Notes under the pieces: generated by a model
Databases searched by the model: none
The model's input: the letters and a program-made list of their open reading frames with translations, nothing else
What the model was told of the DNA's origin: nothing
Shown here: positions 7,547 to 13,777 of the stretch, in pieces
How positions within the stretch are numbered: position 1 is the first letter of the stretch
Layout: every line of letters begins with the position of its first letter
From: an uncultured Ruminococcus sp.
GTDB taxonomy: Bacteria; Bacillota; Clostridia; Oscillospirales; Ruminococcaceae
Assembly (NCBI GenBank): GCA_900550695.1
Contig: URTF01000053.1
Coordinates: 1-14,574 of the forward strand
DNA: 14,574 nucleotides
Direction: 5' to 3'
Program-made: the position numbers and the translations under genes

Positions 7547-7705
7547 TTATCCTTTCTTGTTTTTATCGCACTTCTGACCGCAGCTGCCCGAGTATGGACA
7601 GCCTGAGCAGCCTTTTCCGCTTTTCCTGCTTTTTATCATATAAATCACAGCACAAACTACTGCGAAACCTATCAGCGCAAGCGCTGCCCAATCGGCAAGA
7701 CCCAT
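7547..7705 (-). CDS. FeoB-associated Cys-rich membrane protein
   Basis: This 52-residue peptide is translated from ATG 7705 to TAA 7547, with AAAGGAG five bases upstream. It has one membrane segment (about residues 5-24, WAALALIGFAVVCAVIYMI), then a basic stretch KSRKSGKG, then CSGCPYSGSCGQKC with Cys33, 36, 42 and 46. This matches the small 'FeoB-associated Cys-rich membrane protein' family often encoded after feoB in Clostridia, which probably plays the role FeoC plays elsewhere. The cysteines may bind iron or an Fe-S cluster; this is inferred. It sits 69 bases after feoB and is almost fused to queH. Confidence 0.9.
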   Translation of the reverse strand: MGLADWAALALIGFAVVCAVIYMIKSRKSGKGCSGCPYSGSCGQKCDKNKKG

Positions 7706-7743
7706 AAAAACTCCTTTGAAGAAACAGAAATATCGATAAATCT

Positions 7744-7767
7744 CTGTAAAGTATAATGATTTTACAG
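7744..7767 (-). other. Short hairpin between feoB and the Cys-rich gene
   Basis: CTGTAAA (7744-7750) and TTTACAG (7761-7767) form a 7-bp stem with a 10-base loop, eight bases past the feoB stop. No T-run follows on the minus strand, so strong termination is unlikely. It may mark a partial stop or a processing point between feoB and the distal genes. Confidence 0.35.
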
Positions 7768-7774
7768 TATGATT

Positions 7775-9778
7775 TTATACCAGTAAACCGCCAATGTTAT
7801 AAACAGCGAACGAAACGCCCCAAGCCACGCAGCACTGGAACAAACAAAGCGCAAATGCTGCCCAGCCGCTTCCGAGTTCACGCTTTGCAGCCGCAATTGC
7901 AGCAACGCAGGGTGTGTAGAGAAGTGTAAAGGCTAAGAAGCTTACAGCTGTGAGCGGCGTGAATACCGTTCCGAGAACTTCGCTGAGGTTTGAAATGTTT
8001 GAACCCGTGAGAACGGCAAGCGTTGAAACTACCGATTCCTTTGCCGTGAAGCCTGAAATGAGGGCAGTGGAAACTCTCCAGTCGCCGAAGCCGAGCGGTT
8101 TGAGTATCGGCGCTATCAACATTCCTATCGCAGCGAGGATACTGTCCGAGCTGTCGGAAACAACATTGAATCTGAGGTCGAATGTCTGGAAGAACCATAT
8201 TATAATAGTTGCAACGAAAATAACGGTAAATGCTTTCTGCAGGAAATCCTTTGCCTTTTCCCACATTAACATTCCAACGCTTTTCGGTGACGGAAGACGG
8301 TAGTTCGGCAGTTCCATTACGAACGGAACAGGATTTCCTCTGAAAAGCGTTTTGTTCATAATAAGTCCGCAGAGGATCCCGACGATTATTCCGCCGACAT
8401 AGAGCGATATCATCACAAGTGCCTTATATTTCACGAAGAATGCCTGCGTGAAAACTGCGTAGATAGGCAGCTTTGCGCTGCAGCTCATAAACGGAGTAAG
8501 GTATATCGTCATTTTGCGGTCACGCTCGGAGGAAAGCGTTCTTGTAGCCATTATCGCAGGAACGCTGCAGCCGAAGCCTATCAGCATCGGCACGAATGAA
8601 CGTCCCGAAAGACCTATCTTTCGCAGAAGCTTATCCATAACGAACGCAACACGAGCCATATATCCGCTGTCCTCGAGCATCGAGAGGAAGAAGAACAGCA
8701 CGACGATTATCGGCAGGAAGCTCAGAACGCTGCCGACACCCGAGAAAATGCCGTCGATTATAAGGCTGTGTACAACGGGATTAAGTCCGTAAGCTGTCAG
8801 AGCGGTGTCAACAACGCTTGTAACCTTATCTATGCCAAGGCTCAGAAGATCGCTCAGAAATGAGCCGATAACATCGAACGTCAGCCAGAAGATGAGCAGC
8901 ATAATGATGATGAAAACGGGGATAGCAAGGTATTTTCCCGTTAGGATTTTATCTATTTTTACACTTCGGGCGTGTTCCTTGCTTTCGTGACATTTTACGA
9001 CCGTGTCTGCGCAGACTTTTTCGATAAAGGTGTAGCGCATATCGGCGAGAGCGGCATTTCGGTCAAGTCCCGTTTCGGATTCCATTTCGGAAACGCTGTG
9101 TTCTATCATATCACGCTCGTTTTCGTTGATGCGAAGCTTTTCGATTATGTAAGGGTCCTGCTCGACAAGCTTGGTTGCGGCGAAACGTGGGGAGATGTCC
9201 GCAGCTGCAGCGTGGTCTTCGATAAGGTGCGTTACAGCGTGTATACATCTGTGAACCGCACCGCTGCAAAAGTCTTTCTTTGTCGGGAGAAGCTTTTTTG
9301 CGGCTGTTTCGTAAACGGTCTGTATAAGCTCGTCAACGCCCTCGTTCTTGGCTGCGCTTATGGCAACAACGGGGATACCGAGATTTGCCGAAAGCTTTTC
9401 GACGTCGATAGTTCCGCCGTTGTTTCGCACTTCGTCCATCATATTCAGCGCAAGCACTGTCGGAATGTTCATTTCGAGAAGCTGGAGCGTGAGGTAAAGA
9501 TTTCGCTCGATATTCGTTGCGTCAACGATGTTGATTATCGCATTCGGCTTCTGTTCGATAAGAAAATCACGGGTGACTATCTCTTCATTCGTATAAGGTC
9601 TGATCGAGTAAATACCGGGAAGGTCAACAACTTTACAGTCTTTGAGTCCGCGGACACTGCCCGATTTGCTGTCAACGGTAACGCCGGGGAAGTTTCCAAC
9701 GTGCTGATTTGAACCCGTGAGCTGGTTGAAGAGCGTGGTCTTTCCGCAGTTCTGGTTTCCTGCAAGTGCAAATATCAT
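7775..9778 (-). CDS. feoB: Ferrous iron transport protein B (FeoB)
   Basis: FeoB is the GTP-dependent ferrous iron importer of the inner membrane. This 667-residue protein has the N-terminal G domain: G1 GNQNCGKTT (7-15), switch region FPGVTVD (30-36), G3 DLPG (52-55), G4 NMMD (112-115) and G5 SAAK (141-144). A helical spacer follows to about residue 270, then the polytopic membrane part. The conserved channel motifs are GFGCSVPAIMATRT (401-414) and MSCSAKLPIY (431-440). Both pore cysteines (403 and 433) are present. The length is in the normal range. The ATG overlaps the feoA stop as ATGA, so translation is probably coupled to FeoA. Confidence 0.97.
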   Translation of the reverse strand: MIFALAGNQNCGKTTLFNQLTGSNQHVGNFPGVTVDSKSGSVRGLKDCKVVDLPGIYSIRPYTNEEIVTRDFLIEQKPNAIINIVDATNIERNLYLTLQLLEMNIPTVLALNMMDEVRNNGGTIDVEKLSANLGIPVVAISAAKNEGVDELIQTVYETAAKKLLPTKKDFCSGAVHRCIHAVTHLIEDHAAAADISPRFAATKLVEQDPYIIEKLRINENERDMIEHSVSEMESETGLDRNAALADMRYTFIEKVCADTVVKCHESKEHARSVKIDKILTGKYLAIPVFIIIMLLIFWLTFDVIGSFLSDLLSLGIDKVTSVVDTALTAYGLNPVVHSLIIDGIFSGVGSVLSFLPIIVVLFFFLSMLEDSGYMARVAFVMDKLLRKIGLSGRSFVPMLIGFGCSVPAIMATRTLSSERDRKMTIYLTPFMSCSAKLPIYAVFTQAFFVKYKALVMISLYVGGIIVGILCGLIMNKTLFRGNPVPFVMELPNYRLPSPKSVGMLMWEKAKDFLQKAFTVIFVATIIIWFFQTFDLRFNVVSDSSDSILAAIGMLIAPILKPLGFGDWRVSTALISGFTAKESVVSTLAVLTGSNISNLSEVLGTVFTPLTAVSFLAFTLLYTPCVAAIAAAKRELGSGWAAFALCLFQCCVAWGVSFAVYNIGGLLV

Positions 9779-10023
9779 ACCGATGCCCCCTTATTGTTTG
9801 TTTCGGGGATAATATCGATAAGCTTTGCATCGTCAAGGCGTATCGTAAGCTCATATCCTCGCAGGAAAAGCTCGATCGGATCGCCCATAGGAGCAACTTT
9901 GCGTATCATTACCTTTGTTTTGGGGATAAGTCCCATATCAAGCAGACGGCAGCGCAGAGCGCCATCGCCTCTTACGGCTGTTATCACCGCAGTTCCGCCC
10001 GTTTCAAGTTCGTTAAGCGTCAT
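9775..10023 (-). CDS. feoA: Ferrous iron transport protein A (FeoA)
   Basis: This 82-residue SH3-like cytoplasmic protein is required with FeoB for ferrous iron uptake. The family pattern is clear: L-x-ELETGGTAVI (about 3-14), then CRLLDMGLIPKTKV (25-38), APMGDPIELFLRGYELTIR (44-62). It is the first gene of the feo transcript. The start ATG (10023-10021) is preceded by AGAGGAAA. Confidence 0.95.
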   Translation of the reverse strand: MTLNELETGGTAVITAVRGDGALRCRLLDMGLIPKTKVMIRKVAPMGDPIELFLRGYELTIRLDDAKLIDIIPETNNKGASV

Positions 10024-10046
10024 AAAATTTCCTCTTTCATAAACAT

Positions 10047-10066
10047 AAGTTAGTTGGCAATAACTT
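10047..10066. promoter_or_regulatory. Candidate iron-repressor operator upstream of feoA
   Basis: AAGTTA (10047-10052) and TAACTT (10061-10066) form an interrupted palindrome around GTTGGCAA. It lies between the feoA promoter and the feoA start, where a repressor would block transcription. Iron-responsive DtxR/IdeR-type repressors bind TTAGGTTAG-like dyads, and this is only a partial match. The 9-mer AAGTTAGTT recurs at 10178-10186. The palindrome is seen; the regulator is inference. Confidence 0.4.
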
Positions 10067-10080
10067 TTATAAGTAAGCCT

Positions 10081-10109
10081 ATTATAACTTTTTTCTGCGG
10101 TTCTGTCAA
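10081..10109 (-). promoter_or_regulatory. feoA promoter, perfect TTGACA-17-TATAAT
   Basis: On the minus strand TTGACA (10109-10104) and TATAAT (10086-10081) are separated by 17 bases, an exact match to the housekeeping consensus. Transcription would begin near 10074, about 50 bases before feoA. So strong a promoter on an iron gene implies tight repression, and the dyad at 10047-10066 lies just downstream. Confidence 0.92.
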
Positions 10110-10240
10110 TCGATTATTGTACAAAATCATCGTTCGATTTACTGTATTATATAATCGAATTGACGTTGTTTATGAAAAAGTTAGTTTCAACGAACGCAGA
10201 TACGTCGTTTTTTGACAATGAATACTTTATCATAAACATA
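10106..10240. promoter_or_regulatory. Repeat-rich part of the divergent feoA intergenic region
   Basis: The gap 10024-10336 holds no gene but many short repeats. TCAATCGATTAT (10106-10117) is inverted at 10151-10163 as ATAATCGAATTGA (one base bulge), with another TCGATT at 10134-10139. TCATAAACATA occurs at 10037-10047 and 10230-10240, and its core is inverted as GTTTATGA at 10168-10175. AAGTTAGTT occurs at 10047-10055 and 10178-10186. The first inverted repeat overlaps the feoA -35 box. These may be binding sites for more than one regulator. The matches are exact unless noted, but short and in AT-rich DNA. Confidence 0.45.
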
Positions 10241-10275
10241 CGCCGCCGTCAAGTGGATTTTTGCAAAATTTTGTG

Positions 10276-10304
10276 TTGAAAAAATATATTTAATATGGTA
10301 TAAT
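10276..10304 (+). promoter_or_regulatory. Promoter of the TIM-barrel/ThuA pair
   Basis: TTGAAA (10276-10281) and TATAAT (10299-10304) are separated by 17 bases, with an extended -10 TGG just before TATAAT. Transcription would start near 10311, about 26 bases before the first gene of the pair. Confidence 0.85.
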
Positions 10305-10336
10305 AAAAATATTCTAACCGTGGAGGTCTGCGAAAA

Positions 10337-11143
10337 ATGAAGCTGTCCGTTTTTTATCATCATATCTGCGAAGCTGCACATCAGAGCGGCAAAACTGTTC
10401 CCGAAGTCATTGATATTGCTAAAAGCTTTGGGATAAACTATCTTGAATTCGATATCGCAGATCTGAAAAGCGATGAAACAGCGGCGCTTCTTGCCGATTC
10501 GGGTATGAAAATTTCGTCCGTCTATGGATTTTATGATTTTGTTCATTCGGACGACCTCGGCGGAGCTTTTTTTCACTGCGACAGAGCGGCAGAGCTTGGC
10601 TCGGAGAAAATTATGCTTATTCCCGGATTTTATTCTGCAAATGATAAGTCTGTTATGAAAAATGAGCGTGAAAAAATGATCTCTGCGATGAAAAATGTCT
10701 GCAAATATGCACACGAAAAAGGTATTACACCGACTATCGAGGATTTCGATGATTTTCTGAGTCCGATATCGACCTCGGATAGAATGTTGGACTTCGTAAA
10801 TGAGATACCATATTTAAAGGTAACTTTTGATACGGGTAATTTTATGTACAGCGCCGAATCGGAGAATTACGCTTTTGAACGTTTGAAGCCGTACATCGTA
10901 CACGTTCACTGCAAGGACAGAAGTATGACACCCGATGAACGCTGCGAAATGAAATGTGCCGTTGACGGAACGGAAATGTATGCCTGCCCGACGGGGGACG
11001 GCTGTGTTGCTGTTGCGCATATTGTAAAAGAGCTTGCCAAGAGCGGCTATGACGGCATTTTTACGATAGAACATTTCGGTGCTTATGACCAGCTTTCGTT
11101 TATGAAAAAGTCGGCGGAAAATTTAAGAGGTATGCTTGAATGA
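10337..11143 (+). CDS. Sugar phosphate isomerase/epimerase family (xylose-isomerase-like TIM barrel)
   Basis: This 268-residue protein belongs to the AP-endonuclease-2/xylose-isomerase-like TIM-barrel superfamily, which includes inosose and sugar isomerases, epimerases and dehydratases. Likely metal ligands are at the expected strand ends: Glu135 in TIEDFD, Asp165 in TFDTGN, His191 in HVHCKD and Glu245 in TIEHFG. The start ATG has TGGAGG 10 bases upstream. The stop overlaps the next ATG, so it forms a two-gene unit with the ThuA-domain gene. It is not the endonuclease Nfo, which is more strictly conserved and has more metal-binding histidines. The substrate cannot be told. Confidence 0.85.
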   Translation: MKLSVFYHHICEAAHQSGKTVPEVIDIAKSFGINYLEFDIADLKSDETAALLADSGMKISSVYGFYDFVHSDDLGGAFFHCDRAAELGSEKIMLIPGFYSANDKSVMKNEREKMISAMKNVCKYAHEKGITPTIEDFDDFLSPISTSDRMLDFVNEIPYLKVTFDTGNFMYSAESENYAFERLKPYIVHVHCKDRSMTPDERCEMKCAVDGTEMYACPTGDGCVAVAHIVKELAKSGYDGIFTIEHFGAYDQLSFMKKSAENLRGMLE

Positions 11144-11844
11144 TAAGAGTAACTGTATGGAACGAGTATGTTCATGAACGTGAATATGAGGGTATAGCTA
11201 AAGTCTATCCGAAAGGGATACACGGCTGTATAGCTGATTTCCTTGACACTGACGAGGATATAACGGTTCGGTGTGCAACGCTTGATATGGAAAATCAGGG
11301 TATTTCCGAGGAAATGCTCAAAAATACCGATGTTCTGATCTGGTGGGCGCACGCCCGTCACGAAGAGATAACCGATGAAAATGTGCGGCTCATTCAAGAG
11401 GCTGTCCTCGGCGGAATGGGACTTATCGCGCTTCACTCGGCACACTATTCAAAGATAATGAAAGCGCTTATGGGAACAACTATGTCGCTGAACTGGCGAA
11501 ATAACGACAGCGAAACACTGCAATGTGTAAAGCCTTTACACCCGATAGCGAACGGAGTTCCTGCGGTGATAGATATCCCACACGAAGAAATGTACAGCGA
11601 GTGGTTCGATATCCCGAAGCCTGATGATATCGTGTTCGAGGGGACTTTTAGCAGGGGAGAGAAATTCCGCAGCGGAGTAACTTTTACCCGAGGCTATGGA
11701 AAGATATTCTATTTTCAGCCGGGACATGAGGAATATCCGATATATTTTATGCCCGAGATACAAAGGATAATCACAAATGCCGTTCACTGGGTGTATTCTC
11801 CCGATGCGCCGAGAAAGCTTCCCGAATGTCACGAAATAAAGTGA
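11140..11844 (+). CDS. ThuA domain-containing protein
   Basis: This 234-residue protein resembles the ThuA (trehalose-utilisation) family, which has a class I glutamine-amidotransferase-like fold and is linked to sugar metabolism. Recognisable parts are the N-terminal VTVWNEYVHE (4-13), TDVLIWWAHARHEEI (63-77), GGMGLIALHSAHYSK (91-105), PLHPIANGVP (132-141) and the C-terminal GYGKIFYFQPGHEEYP (185-200). The N-terminal asparagine/histidine and the His99/His102 and His196 positions are typical of the family. Its biochemical role is poorly known; members often sit beside TIM-barrel sugar isomerases and dehydrogenases, as here. It overlaps the preceding gene by ATGA. Confidence 0.85.
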   Translation: MIRVTVWNEYVHEREYEGIAKVYPKGIHGCIADFLDTDEDITVRCATLDMENQGISEEMLKNTDVLIWWAHARHEEITDENVRLIQEAVLGGMGLIALHSAHYSKIMKALMGTTMSLNWRNNDSETLQCVKPLHPIANGVPAVIDIPHEEMYSEWFDIPKPDDIVFEGTFSRGEKFRSGVTFTRGYGKIFYFQPGHEEYPIYFMPEIQRIITNAVHWVYSPDAPRKLPECHEIK

Positions 11845-11845
11845 G

Positions 11846-11869
11846 AATTTCTCGTCTGTAGAAATTTTT
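11846..11869 (+). terminator. Weak terminator after the ThuA gene
   Basis: AATTTCT (11846-11852) pairs with AGAAATT (11860-11866) around CGTCTGT, followed by three more T. It begins two bases after the stop codon. The stem is AT-rich and the T-run short, so termination may be incomplete and some transcript could enter the rpmG operon. Confidence 0.5.
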
Positions 11870-11902
11870 GAGAAAAAATTATTGAAAATTACGAAAAAAC
11901 AC

Positions 11903-11932
11903 TTGACAAATGACCTCCGGATGTGGTAGAAT
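11903..11932 (+). promoter_or_regulatory. Promoter of the rpmG-secE-nusG operon
   Basis: TTGACA (11903-11908) and TAGAAT (11927-11932) are separated by 18 bases, with an extended -10 TGG before TAGAAT. Transcription would start near 11939, leaving a leader of about 178 bases before rpmG. Confidence 0.85.
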
Positions 11933-11938
11933 AAAACT

Positions 11939-12116
11939 ACCTCTTGCAGAGGTCTATTTTTTGTGCCCGAAAATATGGGACATGACCTCTCGACAAAGTG
12001 TACAGAGCCGCTAAAAGCTTTGTATCGGAAATTGCCACAGAGGGAGGCACAGGGACATAAGTTCCTGCGAAATCGAAACGTTCTCAAAAAGAGGACATTT
12101 AATAGGAGGTGCCGAT
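11939..12116 (+). promoter_or_regulatory. Structured 5' leader of rpmG-secE-nusG
   Basis: This 178-base untranslated leader has several exact complementary segments. ACCTC (11939-11943) pairs with GAGGT (11949-11953), followed by CTATTTTTT. AGAGGTC (11948-11954) can pair instead with GACCTCT (11984-11990). ACCTC within that last segment is also complementary to GAGGT at 12106-12110, inside the rpmG Shine-Dalgarno sequence. GGCAC (12046-12050) can pair with GTGCC at 11963-11967 or at 12109-12113, next to the ribosome site. No tRNA gene is present, although one often sits here in Firmicutes. A regulatory leader is plausible but unproven, as 5-7 base matches can arise by chance. Confidence 0.5.
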
Positions 12117-12266
12117 ATGAGAGTAAAGGTAACATTAGCCTGCACAGAGTGCAAGCAGCGCAACTACAATACCAAGAAGAACAAGAAGAACGATCCGGAC
12201 AGACTTGAAATGAATAAGTATTGTAAGTTCTGCAAGAAGCATACTCTTCACAAAGAAACCAAGTAA
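12117..12266 (+). CDS. rpmG: Ribosomal protein bL33
   Basis: This 49-residue large-subunit protein runs from ATG 12117 to TAA 12264-12266, with a strong AGGAGG seven bases upstream. MRVKVTLACTECKQRNY (1-17) is the typical L33 start. Two Cys pairs, CTEC (9-12) and CKFC (36-39), make it the zinc-binding form. rpmG immediately before secE-nusG is the usual Firmicutes order. Confidence 0.96.
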   Translation: MRVKVTLACTECKQRNYNTKKNKKNDPDRLEMNKYCKFCKKHTLHKETK

Positions 12267-12281
12267 GGAAGAGGTGTGAAA

Positions 12282-12593
12282 ATGGCTGATAGCAAAAAAA
12301 ATCAAGCTAAATCGCCGTCAAAAAAATCCATCGTTGCTCAGGCAGAAGCCAAAGCCGACAAGATCGTGAAGGATAATGCCAAGGCAAAGGCTAAGGGTCA
12401 GAAAAAACAGAACCCTGTTGCCAAGTTCTTCAAGGATTTGAAAGGCGAGATCAAAAAGGTTGTATGGCCGAGCAAAAAGAAGGTCATCAACAATACTGCG
12501 GTCGTTCTTGTTGCAATGTGCGTCTGCGGTATAGTAATCTGGGGAATCGACAGCGGACTCGCCGCTTTGCTCAAGCTTAGTCTTGGCATATAA
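12282..12593 (+). CDS. secE: Preprotein translocase subunit SecE
   Basis: SecE is an essential small subunit of the SecYEG channel. This 103-residue protein has a lysine/alanine-rich hydrophilic N-terminal extension (1-45), the conserved amphipathic segment VAKFFKDLKGEIKKVVWPS (46-64) and one membrane span (about 72-95), as in single-span Gram-positive SecE. The ATG at 12282 was chosen over GTG at 12276, because GGAAGAGG ends at 12274 and would abut the GTG. The 45-residue basic extension is somewhat long but not unusual for Clostridia. Confidence 0.94.
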   Translation: MADSKKNQAKSPSKKSIVAQAEAKADKIVKDNAKAKAKGQKKQNPVAKFFKDLKGEIKKVVWPSKKKVINNTAVVLVAMCVCGIVIWGIDSGLAALLKLSLGI

Positions 12594-12620
12594 GCGTTTT
12601 TGCGAAAGGAAGATAGAAGA

Positions 12621-13157
12621 ATGTCAGAAACAGCAAAATGGTATGTCATTCACACCTATTCCGGTTATGAGAATAAGGTAAAAGATACTATCGATAAAGT
12701 TGTCGAAAACCGTAATCTCCGTGACCTTATCCCAATGGTAAGCATTCCGACCGAACACGTTAAGGAGCTTACCGAAACGAATAAGGAGCGTGAGGTTGAC
12801 AGAAAGATTTTCCCGGGATATGTTCTCGTGAAAATGGTTCTGAACGATGATTCTTGGTACGTTGTACGAAATGTACGAGGCGTAACGGGATTCGTCGGAC
12901 CTGCGTCAAAGCCTGTTCCGCTTTCCGATAAGGAAGTTGCCGCACTCGGCGTTGATACTAACGAAACTATCGTTGAAGTTAATATCAAGGCGGGCGACAG
13001 AGTCAAGATCACTTCCGGTACAATGGAAGGCTTTGTCGGAGAAGTTAAGAATGTCAATACCGAAGATATGACTGTTGACGTATCGGTATCGATGTTCGGC
13101 AGAGAAACTCTTGCAACTCTTGAAATTTCAAAGGTTGTAAAAACTGACGAGTATTGA
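12621..13157 (+). CDS. nusG: Transcription termination/antitermination factor NusG
   Basis: NusG binds RNA polymerase and modulates pausing and termination. The 178 residues are the standard length. The NGN domain spans about 1-105: KWYVIHTYSGYENKV (6-20), RKIFPGYVLVKM (61-72), VRGVTGFVG (85-93). The KOW domain is at about 122-175, with KAGDRVKITSGTMEGFVGEV (123-142). The start is ATG 12621 with AAAGGAAG upstream. An in-frame TTG at 12600 would add seven residues including the ribosome site itself and was rejected. It sits 27 bases after secE. Confidence 0.97.
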   Translation: MSETAKWYVIHTYSGYENKVKDTIDKVVENRNLRDLIPMVSIPTEHVKELTETNKEREVDRKIFPGYVLVKMVLNDDSWYVVRNVRGVTGFVGPASKPVPLSDKEVAALGVDTNETIVEVNIKAGDRVKITSGTMEGFVGEVKNVNTEDMTVDVSVSMFGRETLATLEISKVVKTDEY

Positions 13158-13227
13158 TCTTGTCGGTAAAAAACATAAACTGTATGGGTCTTTTCAGATC
13201 CTTCTATATTACGGAGGTGCATTCAAT

Positions 13228-13653
13228 ATGGCACAGAAAGTTGTTGGCTTAATTAAGCTTCAGATCGCTGCAGGTAAGGCTACTCCTGCTCCCCCTGTTG
13301 GTCCTGCTCTCGGTCAGCATGGTGTAAATATTATGGCATTCACAAAGGAATTCAACGAGAGAACTAAGAACGATATCGGTCTTATCATTCCTGTAGTTAT
13401 CACAGTATATGCAGACCGTTCTTTCTCATTCATCACTAAGACTCCTCCCGCAGCCGTTCTTATCAAGAAGGCTATCGGTATCGAAAGCGGTTCCGGAGTT
13501 CCTAACAAGACCAAGGTTGGTAAGATCACTAAGGATCAGATCCGCAAGATCGCAGAAACAAAGATGCCTGACCTTAACGCTGCAACCATCGAAACTGCTA
13601 TGAGCATGATCGCAGGTACTGCACGTTCCATGGGCGTAGAAGTTGTTGACTGA
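13228..13653 (+). CDS. rplK: Ribosomal protein uL11
   Basis: This 141-residue protein of the GTPase-associated centre binds 23S rRNA and helps recruit elongation factors. IKLQIAAGKATPAPPVGPAL (9-28) followed by GQHGVNIMAFTKEFN is the highly conserved N-terminal domain. The C-terminal rRNA-binding domain ends in GTARSMGVEVVD. An ACGGAGGTG ribosome site lies 9 bases upstream. It begins 70 bases after nusG with no clear terminator or promoter between, so it is probably cotranscribed. Synonymous codon choice is more biased than in the liv and feo genes, as expected for high expression. Confidence 0.98.
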   Translation: MAQKVVGLIKLQIAAGKATPAPPVGPALGQHGVNIMAFTKEFNERTKNDIGLIIPVVITVYADRSFSFITKTPPAAVLIKKAIGIESGSGVPNKTKVGKITKDQIRKIAETKMPDLNAATIETAMSMIAGTARSMGVEVVD

Positions 13654-13686
13654 TTGAAATTTTAACTGAATTTTCTTCGCAGCTAT

Positions 13687-13756
13687 GGTGGGAGGAACAT
13701 TCCGCTACACGTCCCGATCTGTTATGGGACAGCCCTTTTGATAAGGGCATTACCAC
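13687..13756 (+). promoter_or_regulatory. Probable L1-binding autoregulatory site before rplA
   Basis: The 124-base rplK-rplA gap contains GGTGGGAGG (13687-13695) and ACCAC (13752-13756). These bracket two hairpins: GTCCC (13711-13715) with GGGAC (13726-13730), and GCCCTT (13732-13737) with AAGGGC (13743-13748). From memory, the L1 stalk of 23S rRNA also has GGUGGGAGG and UACCAC on opposite sides, and L1 is known to repress its own mRNA by binding a stalk mimic. Here the site ends just before the rplA AAAGGAGG. The sequences are seen; binding is inferred by resemblance. Confidence 0.6.
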
Positions 13757-13777
13757 TTAAAGGAGGATAAATTAATA

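Noticed and set aside
8972..9712. 246-residue open frame on the plus strand
   Set aside because: It is antisense to the FeoB G domain and has no family resemblance.
10187..10714. 175-residue open frame on the minus strand reaching into the feo intergenic region
   Set aside because: It is mostly antisense to the TIM-barrel gene, whose metal-ligand motifs support the plus-strand frame.
11939..11960. Transcription attenuator formed by ACCTC/GAGGT plus T-run
   Set aside because: The stem is 5 bp and begins at about the predicted first transcribed base, too early and short for a convincing terminator. It is kept only as part of the leader structure.
11940..12116. tRNA gene before rpmG-secE
   Set aside because: A tRNA is common at this position in Firmicutes, but no acceptor/T-loop GTTCGA pattern or cloverleaf could be found.
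12276..12284. GTG start for SecE at 12276
   Set aside because: The Shine-Dalgarno GGAAGAGG ends only one base before it; ATG 12282 has normal spacing.
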